Part shown: positions 7,148-15,248 of the stretch, piece by piece
How positions within the stretch are numbered: the stretch's first letter is position 1
Layout of the letters: every line of letters begins with the position of its first letter
DNA from: a virus
Virus record (IMG/VR): IMGVR_UViG_3300037488_001588
Span: 1-60,234 of that record
Strand: one strand, 5' to 3'
Length of the DNA: 60,234 nucleotides
Position numbers and translations under genes: made by a program
The notes under the pieces: generated by a model
Told to the model about the DNA's origin: nothing
Database searches by the model: none
The model's input: the letters and a program-made list of their open reading frames with translations, nothing else

Positions 7148-7204
7148 GGGAAGGTCTCCGTTGTTGGTCCGATACTTGTGCCATAGAGGCACAAGTATCG
7201 TCAA
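7148..7204 (-). promoter_or_regulatory. Early promoter with 31-bp palindromic operator or hairpin
   Basis: A minus-strand TTGACG (7204-7199) preceded by GGGGGG is followed by a perfect inverted repeat with 13-bp arms CGATACTTGTGCC (7170-7182) and its complement (7188-7200) around a 5-base loop. Then come CAACAACGGAG, ACCTTCCC and the ATG at 7147. The palindrome overlaps the -35 edge and the expected -10, so it could be an operator, a 5-prime RNA hairpin or both. Confidence 0.65.
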
Positions 7205-7215
7205 CCCCCCTATTC

Positions 7216-8529
7216 TCACCTTCTGAGCGCCGCCCACAGCCCGTCCTGCGTCGCCGCCTTCTGGCCCATCTTGCTCACGATCAGGGGCTCGACCGTGTTC
7301 TTGGCCACCGGCTCGTAGCTGTAGCACTGTGCTGTCGCCTGATCGCGACGGGCGACGCGGCCAAGCATTTGCAGGTACAGCTCCATGTCGTCTGGGACAG
7401 ACCACCACGCGATCGTGTTTCCACCGTGCTGCATGTTGAGGCCGTGGCCCATCGAGGCAGGCGAGACCGGCAGGACCGGGATCTCTTTCCGGTTCCAGCG
7501 GGCGATCGTGTCCTCGTCGTTCTTCGAGCCTGCGCCGATGAACGGGATGCCCGGCCACCGCCTCTGCATCATCGCGAGCTGCTCGCGGTAATGGTATGCG
7601 ATCAGGAGCGGCTTGCCGTTCATTTCATCGACGATGTCGGCCAGCACGTTCAGGCGGAACGGGTCGAACTCCACAGGCTCGCCCCTGTTGTCGTAGACGA
7701 ACCCGCCCGACGAGATCTGCAGCAGCTTGTTGCGCAGGACGCCTGCGGAGCCCGCCACGATGTCATGGTCGCTCAGCGTACTCTCTGCCCTGAACCTCTC
7801 GTAGAGGGCCCGTACGGCCGGCGGGAGGGTCACCTCGATCGGCGTACGCACGACGGGCGGCAGCTCGACCGCGTCGTCCTCCAGAACGTAGGTGAAAGGC
7901 CTGATGATCTCGGCCAGCTCGGCAGGCGTGTCGCCGAACGGCATCCAGTTGTGCTCGTCTCGATCGATCGGATAGAAGTACTTCCGCAGCCACTTGTCGT
8001 GACTGCGTCCGAACATCGTGAGCCCGACCGCGTTCGCCATGCCGTACAGGCTCGTCAAACCGTTCGGCGCCGGGGTGCCGGTACCGCCCGCCCAGATCTT
8101 GAAGCCGGCCTTGCGGACCGCCTTCTGGCGCTTGCCGGTCGGACTGCGCAATTTGCTCAGCTCGTCCCAATAGCAGGCCTCGCATCGGTGCTTTGTCTGG
8201 AGGATCGCGGGCACCATGTCGTGGTTGACCAGCAGCACGTCCGTCTTGGCGTCGATCGCCGCCTGTCGCTTGGCAGGCGAGATCTCGCCCGTGCAGAGTG
8301 CCATGCTCAGCGGGATGCCCCACTTCTCGGCCTCCTGCCGCCAGACGTTATTGATGACGCGAAGAGGCGCGCCGATCATGACGCGCTTCACGATCTTCTG
8401 CTCGATCAATGCCTGCGCCGTCAGGAGGTACGTGAGTGTCTTGCCGGTGCCAGTGGCACTAAACAGCATGCTATGATCTCGTTCAAACATGAAGTCCGCC
8501 GCCTCATGTTGATAGCTGGCGGGCTTCAT
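7216..8529 (-). CDS. SNF2/DEAD-like helicase (437 aa)
   Basis: A superfamily 2 helicase of the type found with VRR-NUC nucleases in phage replication modules. It shows Walker A TGTGKT at residues 26-31, a DE at 122-123 in CYWDELSK as motif II, and QMLGRVARR near 387-395 as motif VI. A CEAC cysteine pair just before motif II is unusual. The start MKPASYQHE at 8529 overlaps the VRR-NUC stop by ATGA; a longer in-frame start would lie inside that gene. It probably remodels or unwinds DNA during replication or recombination. Confidence 0.88.
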   Translation of the reverse strand: MKPASYQHEAADFMFERDHSMLFSATGTGKTLTYLLTAQALIEQKIVKRVMIGAPLRVINNVWRQEAEKWGIPLSMALCTGEISPAKRQAAIDAKTDVLLVNHDMVPAILQTKHRCEACYWDELSKLRSPTGKRQKAVRKAGFKIWAGGTGTPAPNGLTSLYGMANAVGLTMFGRSHDKWLRKYFYPIDRDEHNWMPFGDTPAELAEIIRPFTYVLEDDAVELPPVVRTPIEVTLPPAVRALYERFRAESTLSDHDIVAGSAGVLRNKLLQISSGGFVYDNRGEPVEFDPFRLNVLADIVDEMNGKPLLIAYHYREQLAMMQRRWPGIPFIGAGSKNDEDTIARWNRKEIPVLPVSPASMGHGLNMQHGGNTIAWWSVPDDMELYLQMLGRVARRDQATAQCYSYEPVAKNTVEPLIVSKMGQKAATQDGLWAALRR

Positions 8530-8807
8530 GGCAGCAGCATGAGGTTCAGGATTGCGCTGAACTGCTCCCGGGTGCGGACCACGTAGTGGTCGTGACCCAT
8601 CTTCAGTATACGGGTCCGCCACACTTCCTGCAGCGGCTCCAGAGGCGCCTTCGGCGTCTTGAATTCGAGGAAGACGACCGCGTACGGCAGCAACAGGATA
8701 CGATCGGGCACGCCGGCATTGCCGGGGCTCACCCACTTCAACAAGTACCCGCCGGCCTTGGTCGTCTGCTCGCGGCACCACTTCTCCAGATCAGCTTCGT
8801 ATGCCAT
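8526..8807 (-). CDS. VRR-NUC domain nuclease (93 aa)
   Basis: A small stand-alone VRR-NUC nuclease, the family linked to structure-specific cleavage of branched DNA. The catalytic signature is visible: E4/D6, GVPDR at 32-36 and EFK at 48-50. The length (about 90-100 residues) is normal for phage members. It is the first gene of the leftward arm and is translationally coupled to the helicase. GAGG lies 7 bases before the ATG. Confidence 0.9.
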   Translation of the reverse strand: MAYEADLEKWCREQTTKAGGYLLKWVSPGNAGVPDRILLLPYAVVFLEFKTPKAPLEPLQEVWRTRILKMGHDHYVVRTREQFSAILNLMLLP

Positions 8808-8809
8808 AC

Positions 8810-8838
8810 TTGACCCTCTGTTGTGCTTGAGATATATC
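8810..8838 (+). promoter_or_regulatory. Rightward promoter for the replication operon
   Basis: TTGACC (8810-8815), a 17-base spacer and TATATC (8833-8838), close to the sigma-70 consensus. It points toward the small RHH-like gene, the DUF2800 nuclease, the SSB-like protein and the polymerase. It shares four -10 bases with the leftward promoter. Confidence 0.7.
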
Positions 8839-8859
8839 CCGGTCTTCCGCAGCGTTCAA
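8831..8859 (-). promoter_or_regulatory. Leftward promoter for the nuclease-helicase operon
   Basis: The minus strand has TTGAAC (8859-8854), a 17-base spacer and TATATC (8836-8831). The -10 overlaps the -10 of the rightward promoter within the palindrome GATATATC (8831-8838), so RNA polymerase cannot occupy both at once. The predicted RNA start is about 17 bases before the VRR-NUC ATG. Confidence 0.65.
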
Positions 8860-8874
8860 TGGAGTTTCAGCATC

Positions 8875-9054
8875 ATGGCAAGCCGTCTGGCCAAAGGCAC
8901 CAAGACCACGCGGGTACCGTCACAGGTGCCGGATGCGTGGTTGAAGGTGATCAACAAGGCCGCCGCGATCCGCAACATCAGCCGTTCGCAGTACATGTCG
9001 ACCGTAGCGTACGAGCAGGCCCAGCTGGACGTGGCCAAGGCCGCGAAGGGCTAG
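8875..9054 (+). CDS. Possible ribbon-helix-helix regulator (59 aa)
   Basis: The start MASRLAKGTKTTRVPSQV is followed by two helices, DAWLKVINKAAAI and NISRSQYMSTVAYEQAQ. The strand-helix-helix layout and the S-R-S-Q-Y entry to the second helix resemble ribbon-helix-helix DNA-binding proteins. GGAG lies 10 bases before the ATG at 8875. It is the first gene after the overlapping divergent promoters, so autoregulation there is plausible but unproven. The fold assignment is tentative. Confidence 0.6.
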   Translation: MASRLAKGTKTTRVPSQVPDAWLKVINKAAAIRNISRSQYMSTVAYEQAQLDVAKAAKG

Positions 9055-9063
9055 CGTCGGCCG

Positions 9064-9246
9064 ATGGCGACGAAGAAGACCCGGCCGGCGATGAACGGCT
9101 ACGGCAGCATGTTCAGGGGCCGGCACGAGCCCGCCGAGCCCGCGAGCAAGGTACGAGTGCTGAAGGGCGCGGAGTTCGAGAGACGCAAGCGAGAGCTGGA
9201 AGAACGTATCGACAAACCAAAACCGAAAAACGAAATCAACTTCTGA
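9064..9246 (+). CDS. Hypothetical basic protein (60 aa)
   Basis: Start MATKKTRPAMNGYGSMFRG, then a strongly charged helix (EFERRKRELEERIDKPK). No family recognised. It sits between the RHH-like gene and the DUF2800 nuclease in the rightward replication operon, 9 bases after one and 10 before the other. The ribosome site is weak. Confidence 0.6.
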   Translation: MATKKTRPAMNGYGSMFRGRHEPAEPASKVRVLKGAEFERRKRELEERIDKPKPKNEINF

Positions 9247-9256
9247 GGAGAGAAGC

Positions 9257-10381
9257 ATGCCTACCATCCATCACAAGTACGGCGGATCGAATGCCAGCAT
9301 ATGGCTCAACTGCGCGGCGGCGCCCGGCCTGATCGAGAAGGTGCCGCGCCGCCCCGCAGGGCCTGCCGCCGAGCACGGCACGGCGCAGCACGACGTCATG
9401 GAGGCCCTGATCAACGACCCCGATCTGGTGCCGGAAAAGTTCCTCGGGACCAAGATGGCCAACGGCATCGTGATCGACGAGAACTATATGGGCGCCATCA
9501 ACACCGCCCTCGACGCTTGGGTCGAGATCCAAGACACGTTCCCGAGCGCGACGTTTATCGCGGCCGAGCGCATGGTCATGCTGACCGACGAGGCCGGCGG
9601 AACAAGCGACGGCGCGTTAGTCGAGGGTAATCGCGGCGGCATCGTCGACTTTAAATTCGGGCAAGTTGAGGTTGCGGCGACGTCAGAACAAAATCTTTTC
9701 TACCTGACTTGCGCTCGTAAGAGCCTGCCAGAATTCGCCAAGGTTGAAATCTTTGAGAGCTACATCATCCAGCCCGCCCTAGACCCCGTCGTCGACAAGG
9801 TCGTGTACCCGGCGAGCGTTCTCGACCGTTTCGAGCAGACCGCCTTCACCGCGATCGCGGCGAGCAAGGCGCCCAACCCGAGACCGGTCGAGGGCGACTG
9901 GTGCAAGTGGTGCGACGCGAAGCTGGTGTGCCCGGCCAAGACCGGACGCAACGAGACGCTCACGCACCCGTCCGAGCACATCCTCAACCTCGCGACGCTG
10001 GGCGAGCAGGCTGCGCGCTTGCGCCCCCTGCTGAAGAGCGCGGAGAAGTGGCTGGAAGAGGCCGAGGAGCGCATCCACCACGAGCTGACGAACGGCGTCG
10101 CGGTGCCGGGCTGGAAGCTGGTCGACAAGCGCGCCGTGCGTGTGTGGAAGAGCGAGCCCGAGGCGATCCTTGCGCTGAAGCGCTTGAACATCTCGCCGGA
10201 CAAGTACATGATCACTACCCTCATCTCGCCCCCCAAGGCGGAAGAGTTGCTGAAGAAAAAGACCGTAGACGAAATGACCAACAAGGTTTCCTCGGGCACC
10301 ACTGTGGCGCTCGCGGATGACAAGCGACCGGCCGTGCTACCGGTCGCTGCGATAGCAGCACACCTCAAGAGACTGAAGTAG
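9257..10381 (+). CDS. DUF2800 family Cas4-like nuclease (374 aa)
   Basis: A RecB/Cas4-like nuclease of the DUF2800 family, found with DUF2815 and family A polymerases in phage replication modules. The PD-(D/E)XK-like core is seen as TSDGAL with D118 and VDFKFG with D131 and K133. Four cysteines (C19, and C216, C219, C225 in WCKWCDAKLVCP) match the pattern that binds an iron-sulfur cluster in Cas4 and AddB relatives. Length is typical. GAGGAGAG lies 6 bases before the ATG. It likely processes DNA ends during replication or recombination. Confidence 0.87.
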   Translation: MPTIHHKYGGSNASIWLNCAAAPGLIEKVPRRPAGPAAEHGTAQHDVMEALINDPDLVPEKFLGTKMANGIVIDENYMGAINTALDAWVEIQDTFPSATFIAAERMVMLTDEAGGTSDGALVEGNRGGIVDFKFGQVEVAATSEQNLFYLTCARKSLPEFAKVEIFESYIIQPALDPVVDKVVYPASVLDRFEQTAFTAIAASKAPNPRPVEGDWCKWCDAKLVCPAKTGRNETLTHPSEHILNLATLGEQAARLRPLLKSAEKWLEEAEERIHHELTNGVAVPGWKLVDKRAVRVWKSEPEAILALKRLNISPDKYMITTLISPPKAEELLKKKTVDEMTNKVSSGTTVALADDKRPAVLPVAAIAAHLKRLK

Positions 10382-10393
10382 AAGGACCGACAA

Positions 10394-11152
10394 ATGACCA
10401 GCAACATCGTATCGTTCAAGGGCAACCTGCCCACGAACAACATCACCGTCTTCCAGAAGGCTCTTGCGCAGACCAAGCAGGCTGTCGGCGTCGATGCGTC
10501 CGGCGGCAAGCAGTTCCTGAAGCTCGCCAAGAACGGCGGCTACTGGGTGTACGGACCGAAGGACACCGAGGTCGAGGAAGGCAGCCGCTGGGCGATCAAC
10601 CCGATGTCCCTGAAGACGGGCTTCGTGGCGTGGAAGGGCGGCAAGCCGGTCGGCGAGCGCATGGGTTCCATCTTCAACCCGCCGATCACACGCGACTCGC
10701 TCGACGACGTCGGTGCCAAGTGGGACGAGGCGATCGCCTTCGATCTCGTCTGCGTCAGCGGCGAGGATGAGGGAACCGAGACCCGCTACAACGCCAACAG
10801 CTACGGCGGCCGGAAGGCGTTCACGGCTGTCATGGACGACCTCATGAAGCAGACGACCGTCGATCCGCAGAACATCGTGCCGATCGTCGAACTCAAGAGC
10901 GACAGCTACGATCATCGGGAGTACGGCAAGACCTACAACCCGCTGTTCAATATCGTGGGCTGGTCCAGCATGGGTGCGCCGCCGGCAGCCGAGGAGCCGG
11001 CCGACGAGCCTGCCGAGGCGCCTGTCGCCGAGACCAAGGCCGAGGCTCCGAAGGAAGAGCCTGCGCGCCGTCGTCGTGGCGCGGTGACCGACGTGGCTCC
11101 CGAGCCGGCGAAGGAAGAGCCTGCCCGCCGCCAGCGTCGGCGCGCCAGCTAG
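10394..11152 (+). CDS. DUF2815 SSB-like protein (252 aa)
   Basis: It matches the DUF2815 family, proposed to be single-strand DNA-binding OB-fold proteins of phage replication modules. The core occupies about residues 1-190. The tail is distinctive: an Ala/Glu/Pro linker, then two copies of KEEPARR followed by arginine-rich runs, ending RRQRRRAS. Cellular SSB proteins end in an acidic tip, so this basic tail would work differently, perhaps in DNA binding. AAGGA precedes the ATG. A strong terminator follows the stop. Confidence 0.82.
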   Translation: MTSNIVSFKGNLPTNNITVFQKALAQTKQAVGVDASGGKQFLKLAKNGGYWVYGPKDTEVEEGSRWAINPMSLKTGFVAWKGGKPVGERMGSIFNPPITRDSLDDVGAKWDEAIAFDLVCVSGEDEGTETRYNANSYGGRKAFTAVMDDLMKQTTVDPQNIVPIVELKSDSYDHREYGKTYNPLFNIVGWSSMGAPPAAEEPADEPAEAPVAETKAEAPKEEPARRRRGAVTDVAPEPAKEEPARRQRRRAS

Positions 11153-11161
11153 TATCCGGGG

Positions 11162-11228
11162 CGCACGTCCCGGCAACGGGACGTGCGGTTTACCCGCCGG
11201 CAGTGTGTGGCTGCCGGCGGGTCTTTTT
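11162..11228 (+). terminator. Double hairpin with T-tract after the SSB-like gene
   Basis: The first stem is CGCACGTCCC/GGGACGTGCG (11162-11171 with 11178-11187). The second is ACCCGCCGGCAG/CTGCCGGCGGGT (11192-11203 with 11211-11222), followed by C and five T. This is a classical intrinsic terminator in front of the polymerase gene, so polymerase expression may be attenuated relative to the SSB-like protein. Confidence 0.85.
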
Positions 11229-11230
11229 CC

Positions 11231-11250
11231 TGCTACCACGGGAAACTATC
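11231..11250 (+). promoter_or_regulatory. Conserved early leader before the polymerase
   Basis: TGCTACCACGGGAAACTATC runs directly into the GTG start. It repeats the CTACCACGG core found on the minus strand before early genes, here again immediately downstream of a large stem (the terminator). A read-through or processing role is possible. Confidence 0.5.
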
Positions 11251-13302
11251 GTGAACCTCAATCTCGATTTCGAGACGGGCGCCACCGTCGACCTGACCGT
11301 GACCGGCGCCTACATCTACGCGGCGCACCCCGACACGCACGTCCTCTGCGCGTCGTACAGTCTGGACGACGGCAAGACCGTGAAGCGTTGGCGTGCGTGG
11401 GCTGGCGATAAGATGCCGGCCGATCTCGCTGCCGCGCTCGATGACGACACGGTCGAGATCCACGCATGGAACGCGGCCTTCGAGCGGCTGATCCTGCGAC
11501 ACGTCGTGAAGCGCGAGACACCGATCCGCCGCTTCCGCTGCACCATGGCGCGCGCCCGTACCATGGCACTGCCCGGCAAGCTCGAACTCTGCGCCAAGGC
11601 CCTCTGCCTGCCGCAGCAGAAGGGCAACAACGCCATCATGATGAAGTGGTGCAAGCCGCTCCCGAGCGGTGAGTGGGCCGACGACGATGGCGAGTACGAC
11701 AAGCTCTGCGACTACTGCGACGACGACGTCCGCACCGAGATCGCGATCGGCACCATGCTGCGCCCGCTCAGCGACGAGGAGTGGGAGGATTACCACATCA
11801 ACGAGGAGATCAACGATCGCGGGCTGCCGCTCGACATGGATCTCGTGCGCGCCGCGCAGAACTACGCCGCCGACGAGATGGTCGAGATCAACGCCCGCAT
11901 CTCGATGCTCACACGAGGCGTCGTCACCACGGTCAAGCAGCACGCGAGGATCAAGACGTGGCTTGGCGAACGCCTGCCACCCGGCATGGAGCTGGCTCCC
12001 CGAAAGGGCAAGATCTCGTTCGATAGGAGCGTGCGCGAGTACTACCTCTCAGTGGAGAATGAAGATGTCATCACAGGCGACATTCGCGACTTCATACAGC
12101 TGGTACACGATGGTGGCCGAGCGAGCACCGCTAAGTTCGCTGCTATGCAGGCTCGCTCGGGACCGGATGACCGTTTGCGCGGCGCATACGTCTTTGCAGG
12201 GGCCGGACAGACTGGTCGTTTTAGTTCGACAGGTGCCCAGACCCACAACTTCATCCGGAAGAAGCTCGCCAACATAGAAGACGTCGTCGAGCGGATTCTG
12301 AGCAAGGCCCCCAAGGCCGACGTGATCAAGGCGGCGAGCTTCGACAAGAACGGCGCGCTGGTATTTGACGACGGCGAGCAGCTCGCGAAGGCATACGACA
12401 TGCTCACGATCATGTCCCGCACGCTGCGCCCGTCGATCGTGGCACCGATCGGCAAGACGCTGGTCTGGGGCGACTGGTCGTCGATCGAGGCCGTCGTGCT
12501 GCCGTGGCTCAGCAAGGAGAACACGGCCAATCAGGTGCTTGAGGTCTACGCCTCGGGCGCTGACCTGTACCGGCATCAGGCTCTGTCGACGTTCAACCTG
12601 CAGTCCATCGATCAGGTCACGAAGGACCAGCGACAGGCCTGCAAGGTGCAGATCCTGTCGCTTGGTTTCGGCGGTGGCGTAGGTGCCTTCCAAGCGATGT
12701 CGCGCAACTATGGCCTGCGTGTGAGCGACGAGCAGGCCGACCAGTACAAGGTGACGTGGCGTCTCTCCAACCCGTGGGCGCAGCGCTTCTGGAACGCTCT
12801 TGAGACGGCGGCATTCAACGCGGTACGCACGCCCGAGACCGTGTTCGATGCCGGTCGCGTGTCGTACTTCTTCGCGCAGGGATCGCTGTGGTGCATGCTG
12901 CCGAGCGGTCGCACGATCTGCTACCCGTTTGCCAAGCTGGAGACGGTCGAGGACCGCTGGGGCTCATCTCTCAAGGTCACCGCGATCAAGGGATCGTTCC
13001 ACCCCGCCGCAGGCTCGGACGGCAGCGACTGGCCCCGCATGACGCTGTGGGGCGGGTTCCAAGCCGAGAACGTGACGCAGGCCGAGGCGGCGTCAGCGCT
13101 GCGCTACGCGCGCCGGGAGAGCTACGCCTGCGACTGGTACCAGATCGGCGACACGCACGATGAGCTGCTGTGGGAGGTCGAGGAGAGGGAGGAGGCCGAG
13201 GCCAAGGCCGCGATGCTCGACATCATGACGACCCTGCCCGAGACGTTCGCCGGCCTTCCGTTGCGGGCCGAGATCAGCTCGGGCGTGGTCTACGGCAAGT
13301 GA
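11251..13302 (+). CDS. Family A DNA polymerase (683 aa)
   Basis: Replicative polymerase with an N-terminal 3-5 exonuclease-like domain (LDFETG with D6 and E8; later DYCDDDVRTE) and a Pol I palm. Motif A is GDWSSIEA with D408. Motif B is RQACKVQILSLGFGGG with R461 and K465. Motif C is GDTHDELL with H636, D637 and E638. GTG at 11251 is the likely start, because earlier in-frame codons would lie within the terminator. It belongs to the phage Pol I type found with DUF2800 and DUF2815. It ends tail to tail with the leftward virion unit; the stops share TGATCA. Confidence 0.93.
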   Translation: MNLNLDFETGATVDLTVTGAYIYAAHPDTHVLCASYSLDDGKTVKRWRAWAGDKMPADLAAALDDDTVEIHAWNAAFERLILRHVVKRETPIRRFRCTMARARTMALPGKLELCAKALCLPQQKGNNAIMMKWCKPLPSGEWADDDGEYDKLCDYCDDDVRTEIAIGTMLRPLSDEEWEDYHINEEINDRGLPLDMDLVRAAQNYAADEMVEINARISMLTRGVVTTVKQHARIKTWLGERLPPGMELAPRKGKISFDRSVREYYLSVENEDVITGDIRDFIQLVHDGGRASTAKFAAMQARSGPDDRLRGAYVFAGAGQTGRFSSTGAQTHNFIRKKLANIEDVVERILSKAPKADVIKAASFDKNGALVFDDGEQLAKAYDMLTIMSRTLRPSIVAPIGKTLVWGDWSSIEAVVLPWLSKENTANQVLEVYASGADLYRHQALSTFNLQSIDQVTKDQRQACKVQILSLGFGGGVGAFQAMSRNYGLRVSDEQADQYKVTWRLSNPWAQRFWNALETAAFNAVRTPETVFDAGRVSYFFAQGSLWCMLPSGRTICYPFAKLETVEDRWGSSLKVTAIKGSFHPAAGSDGSDWPRMTLWGGFQAENVTQAEAASALRYARRESYACDWYQIGDTHDELLWEVEEREEAEAKAAMLDIMTTLPETFAGLPLRAEISSGVVYGK

Positions 13303-13617
13303 TCAGCGCGGGGGCGTCGGCACGGTTACCCGCCATTGCTCTAGGCCCGTGAGCCGCCTGTCGTGATTGAGGATGGTGGCGGACGTCACGCGCCCCTCCC
13401 CGATGACCTCTGTGATCCTGAGGTTGAGGGTGTTGATCGAGTTGGTGAGTTCCTTGATGTTCCCCAGCGTCTGGACGGCGACGTACGTCACGACGCTGAT
13501 GAACAGCAACAGGATCGTCGCGGTTATGCGGAAGAGGGCCTGAAATGCAGGGGTGTTGAACATCTCGACAGTCGCCTTCAAGGAATCCCCGCTAAGTCTA
13601 TTTGGATTGTTTGGCAC
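13303..13617 (-). CDS. Membrane protein with coiled coil (104 aa)
   Basis: One transmembrane segment (FRITATILLLFISVVTYVAV, about residues 29-48) is followed by a heptad-like helix (LGNIKELTNSINTLNLRITEVI). This layout fits an inner-membrane spanin or holin-like accessory, but the lysis cassette is elsewhere (27.9-29.6 kb). The start is GTG at 13617 with GAGGGG upstream. It is the last gene of the long leftward virion unit and abuts the polymerase stop. Confidence 0.65.
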   Translation of the reverse strand: MPNNPNRLSGDSLKATVEMFNTPAFQALFRITATILLLFISVVTYVAVQTLGNIKELTNSINTLNLRITEVIGEGRVTSATILNHDRRLTGLEQWRVTVPTPPR

Positions 13618-13661
13618 GAGTGCATTCCCCTCTACGCATATCTCGACGATGTTTTTCTGAG

Positions 13662-15248
13662 CTAGGAAATCGCCCCGTCAGACTCGGTGACGCGCATGTA
13701 CACCGTCCCCGCGCCCAATGTGGCAGCGTTGAGCGTCAGAACGGAGCCGATAGTGAGCGCCGCAGTCGATACATTCTGATACGCGCCGATGACACGAAAC
13801 GGGCCTCCGTGCTGGGCATTGTTGGTGAAGTAGAAAGTTGCAGTGTTTAGCGTTGATGCGTCGACAGTCGCCGTCAAAGTACTACTGGTGTTCTGCCCGA
13901 TGAGATAAGGAATATCGACTTCGATAGTCAAAATCGAGGTGGATAGACGGGGGGTGTAGGAGAAGCTGAACGGGAATGCCCCGATAGCCTTCATCGTGAT
14001 GTAGGCGGGGTTCAGCGCAACGGGCGCGCCGCTCGCGCGCTGGTAAGCGTAACACACCCAAGTTCCGCCACCCGACGAAACCAATATCGCGGTGTCGCCC
14101 GCCTGCGTCTGGATGTTGTTGCCGCCGTTTGGCAACCCAAGAACGCCGCTCTGAACAAGCGTCAAAGAGCCGCCAAAGTACACTATCCGCGTCGCGCCGA
14201 ATGCAATACTGTCAAACGCATTGATCGTCGTCGTCCCGGTGATATCAATATTGTTCGCGGGGGCTGCGCCGATTGCAGTCGTCGAAGCGCTCGCCACCGC
14301 CGCTTTGGTCCCGTTGATCGCGGCGCCCGTCATGGTGAGCGTGCTGCTGAGCGTGGCCCCGGCAGCCGTCAGCAGCCCGGTGGTCGTGAGGGCGTTCGTC
14401 GTCTTGTTGAACACCAGACCGGCGTCACCGCCAAACGCACCCGCATCGTTGAACTGGACCTGAGTGGTCGAGCCGCCCGGCACGGTGCCGACAGACGCCG
14501 TCGTCTGCGTCGTGTTGTCGGGGAACTTGATGCCGCCTGCCGTCGTGTAGATGACGCCCGCCACCGTCAGCAGCTCGGCGCCCAGTGTGGCCGTCCCGAT
14601 GCCCACCTTTGTGCCGCTCAGATAGAGGTTGTTCGAGCCGATGTTCACGCCGTTCGGGATCGCCATCGTGCCGGCGTTCACGGTGATGGCATCGCCTACA
14701 GCGTCTCCGAGCACCGTGGTGCCGGTCACGCTCAAGCCCGTGGTCGTGACGGTCGTGCCGTTGAAGACGAGGTTGGCGGAGCCCGCGAGCACGCCCGCGT
14801 TGTTGTACTGGATCTGGGTTGTCGACCCCGCCGCCACGGGAGACGTGTTGATGGCGAGGAACATGCCCGTCGCGGTGCCGTCGCACGTCACCAACGTGTT
14901 CTGCGCCGCCGGGATCGTGACAGCTGCGCCGCCGGCCAGACTGTCCATGGTGACCGCGAAGCCGCCGACCGTATCGTTGCGTGCGACCCAGAGACCGCCG
15001 ACGGCCGACGGCACGCGGTAATTGATGGCCGCCGTGGGCGTGCCGGTGAAGACGATCTTGAGGGGCTGGTACTGCGCCGTGACGAGCGTCACGTTGCCCG
15101 ACAAGCCCGTCGTGTTGATGCTCACCGATCCGCCGAGCGCGAGGTCGATGATGGCCCAGTCGTTGTTGACCGGGACGTCCCACGTATCGACGTAGTCGTT
15201 GAATGCCGGCTGTTCGATGCGCTTATTGGCGGTGTACGTCGAAACCAT
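13662..15248 (-). CDS. Tail fibre-like protein (528 aa)
   Basis: A long beta-rich, Gly/Thr/Ala-rich protein typical of phage fibres. It contains two related repeats: STTQIQYNNAGVLAGSANL near residue 157 and STTQVQFNDAGAFGGDAGL near 260. IKFPDNTTQTTASVG between them is a frequent fibre linker motif. The C-terminal 150 residues carry no recognised enzyme. It overlaps the start of the ejection-protein gene by one base (TGATG). It probably trimerises and contacts the host surface. Confidence 0.8.
   Translation of the reverse strand: MVSTYTANKRIEQPAFNDYVDTWDVPVNNDWAIIDLALGGSVSINTTGLSGNVTLVTAQYQPLKIVFTGTPTAAINYRVPSAVGGLWVARNDTVGGFAVTMDSLAGGAAVTIPAAQNTLVTCDGTATGMFLAINTSPVAAGSTTQIQYNNAGVLAGSANLVFNGTTVTTTGLSVTGTTVLGDAVGDAITVNAGTMAIPNGVNIGSNNLYLSGTKVGIGTATLGAELLTVAGVIYTTAGGIKFPDNTTQTTASVGTVPGGSTTQVQFNDAGAFGGDAGLVFNKTTNALTTTGLLTAAGATLSSTLTMTGAAINGTKAAVASASTTAIGAAPANNIDITGTTTINAFDSIAFGATRIVYFGGSLTLVQSGVLGLPNGGNNIQTQAGDTAILVSSGGGTWVCYAYQRASGAPVALNPAYITMKAIGAFPFSFSYTPRLSTSILTIEVDIPYLIGQNTSSTLTATVDASTLNTATFYFTNNAQHGGPFRVIGAYQNVSTAALTIGSVLTLNAATLGAGTVYMRVTESDGAIS

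Noticed and set aside
8530-8781. Upstream extension of the SNF2-like helicase
   Set aside because: The extension lies within the VRR-NUC gene and has antisense-like composition; ATGA coupling and the family start favour 8529.
11203-11250. Longer polymerase start (MCGCRRVFFLLP)
   Set aside because: These codons overlap the terminator hairpin and T-tract, and the exonuclease D-x-E motif lies where expected if translation begins at GTG 11251.
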